NCBI GenBank assembly: GCA_964564735.1
Contig: CAZMCH010000148.1
Coordinates: 1-7,049 of the forward strand
DNA length: 7,049 bases
Reading direction: 5' to 3'
From: CAZMCH01 sp964564735
Lineage (GTDB): Bacteria > Poribacteria > DTPJ01
Below the pieces are notes generated by a model. That model searched no databases, had not been told where the DNA came from, and was given only the letters and a program-made list of their open reading frames with translations. Position numbers and translations under genes: made by a program. This document shows positions 6,338 through 7,049 of the stretch, one piece after another; positions within the stretch are counted from its first letter, which is position 1, and the number at the start of each line of letters is the position of its first letter.

Positions 6338-6358
6338 ACTGAGCAAAGTGAAGTAGCC
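6332..6358 (+). repeat. Repeat-like sequence overlapping the radical SAM start codon
   Basis: TGTCATACTGAGCAAAGTG and the following GAAGTAGCC resemble the dispersed element TGTCATTCTGAGCGAAGCG...GAAG that I recall from many bacterial and metagenomic genomes. The complement of its CAT at 6335-6337 is the ATG of the radical SAM gene. Only this copy lies in the window, so its being a repeat rests on recall. Confidence 0.35.
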
Positions 6359-6389
6359 AAAAAAATAATTCGCACAAGTCTTTATTTTT

Positions 6390-7049
6390 TTATTTACCAA
6401 ATGCCCTAAACACAGCTTGATGTATTTTCATTATAGGAATATTTTTTTCTTCTGATAAACGCTTACAATCATCATATTCAGGTAATATCTTCAATACTTC
6501 GTCACCAACTTTTCCTAGCTTTACACTGACTTTGCCGTATTCGGTTTCTATTTCAACCATCTCTCGTGATAGCTTCCTCCTGCTTGTCTCATAGATTCTC
6601 ACACCCATAGTTGTTGTTTCCGTTAACATACAATTACATATTGCTTGAAGGTTTGTTTGATCAACAAGAACCGTCAATTTAATTGCAGGTCTGCTCTTTT
6701 TCATAACTATTGGCGTCATATAGACATCGACAGCACCAAGAGCAAGCAATTTATCAATTAGGGAATCATATATTTGTGGTGACATATCGTCAATGTTTGT
6801 TTCTACAATGTTTATTGTATCTGTTTCATAGGACGAATCTTTTGTTTCTCCAAGTATAATCCGTAATAGATTCGGCTGTTCAGCAAACTCCTTTGTCCCT
6901 GAACCGTATCCAATTTTTTCAACTATCATATCAGGAATAGAGCCAAAGCCATTTGATAATGTGCTTATTATTGCCGCACCTGTTGGTGTAACGAGTTCGC
7001 CTTGAATTTCGCTTTTCTTGATTGGAATATTTTTTAACAATTCTGCAGT
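6390..7049 (-). CDS. larC: LarC, nickel-pincer cofactor nickel chelatase (C-terminal part; 5' end outside window)
   Basis: The frame is open to the right edge (upstream codons read T-A-E before LLKNIPI), so the visible 219 residues are roughly the C-terminal half of a protein usually about 400 residues long. The apparent TTG start at 7040 is only an internal Leu codon. LarC uses CTP to insert nickel into pyridinium-3,5-bisthiocarboxylic acid mononucleotide, making the cofactor of lactate racemase LarA and relatives. Family landmarks are ELVTPTGAAIISTL, GYGSGTKEF, NIVETNIDDMSPQIYDSLIDKL, GAVDVYMTPIVMKKSRPAIKLTVLV, TTTMGVRIYETSRRKLSRE and YGKVSVKLG. The visible coding frame is uninterrupted. 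In Lactiplantibacillus plantarum, larC is split and joined by programmed frameshifting, and no such break shows in this part. The gene ends just before the radical SAM gene and is probably co-transcribed with it. larA, larB and larE are not in view. Confidence 0.95.
   Translation of the reverse strand, partial: TAELLKNIPIKKSEIQGELVTPTGAAIISTLSNGFGSIPDMIVEKIGYGSGTKEFAEQPNLLRIILGETKDSSYETDTINIVETNIDDMSPQIYDSLIDKLLALGAVDVYMTPIVMKKSRPAIKLTVLVDQTNLQAICNCMLTETTTMGVRIYETSRRKLSREMVEIETEYGKVSVKLGKVGDEVLKILPEYDDCKRLSEEKNIPIMKIHQAVFRAFGK

Overview
The window is AT-rich bacterial chromosomal DNA. It carries six protein genes that can be assigned to a family or described as a coherent protein family, one small highly charged orphan gene, and the tail of a probable upstream gene. 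Most starts have clear Shine-Dalgarno sequences (AAGGAGG, GGAGGTG, GAAGGTG, GAGGT). Genes are tightly packed on both strands, and no tRNA, rRNA, CRISPR array, transposase or phage structural gene was seen. The source cannot be fixed from sequence alone. A low-GC, probably uncultivated bacterium able to export proteins through a Sec signal peptide fits. The nearest homologues I can recall of the 434-residue exported protein are in Bacteroidetes, but the strong Shine-Dalgarno sites and the TTGACA-type promoter are not typical of that phylum. A candidate phylum outside Bacteroidetes is therefore plausible (inference).

Layout, left to right. Positions 2-76 (+) hold the last codons of a probable upstream gene, whose stop overlaps the start of folE2 (69-842, +), a type IB GTP cyclohydrolase. 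A 234-base stretch without a supported gene follows. Next is a small, lysine/arginine/aspartate-rich orphan gene on the minus strand (1077-1274, possibly starting at 1349), read from a good TTGACA-17-TATTTT promoter at 1421-1449. The plus strand then carries an exported protein of the family often labelled 'asparagine synthetase B' (1533-2837), although it has none of that enzyme's motifs. A Gfo/Idh/MocA oxidoreductase (2890-3903) follows, then an inverted repeat of dispersed-element type (3926-3980), then quinolinate synthase nadA (4015-4923). A strong 12-bp hairpin at 4936-4962 separates nadA from a convergent minus-strand pair: a B12-binding-type radical SAM protein (4961-6337) preceded by the C-terminal half of larC, the nickel-pincer cofactor chelatase (6390-7049, running off the window).

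Functions. Three genes belong to cofactor routes: folE2 (folate and/or queuosine), nadA (NAD) and larC (nickel-pincer nucleotide). The radical SAM gene follows larC on the same strand, but its substrate is unknown. The exported protein and the oxidoreductase form a likely two-gene unit with a 52-base gap. No textbook mobile or defence system is present. The points most worth a second look are the mis-labelled exported family, the small gene with two in-frame, SD-equipped starts behind a structured leader, and a repeat-like sequence that supplies the radical SAM start codon.
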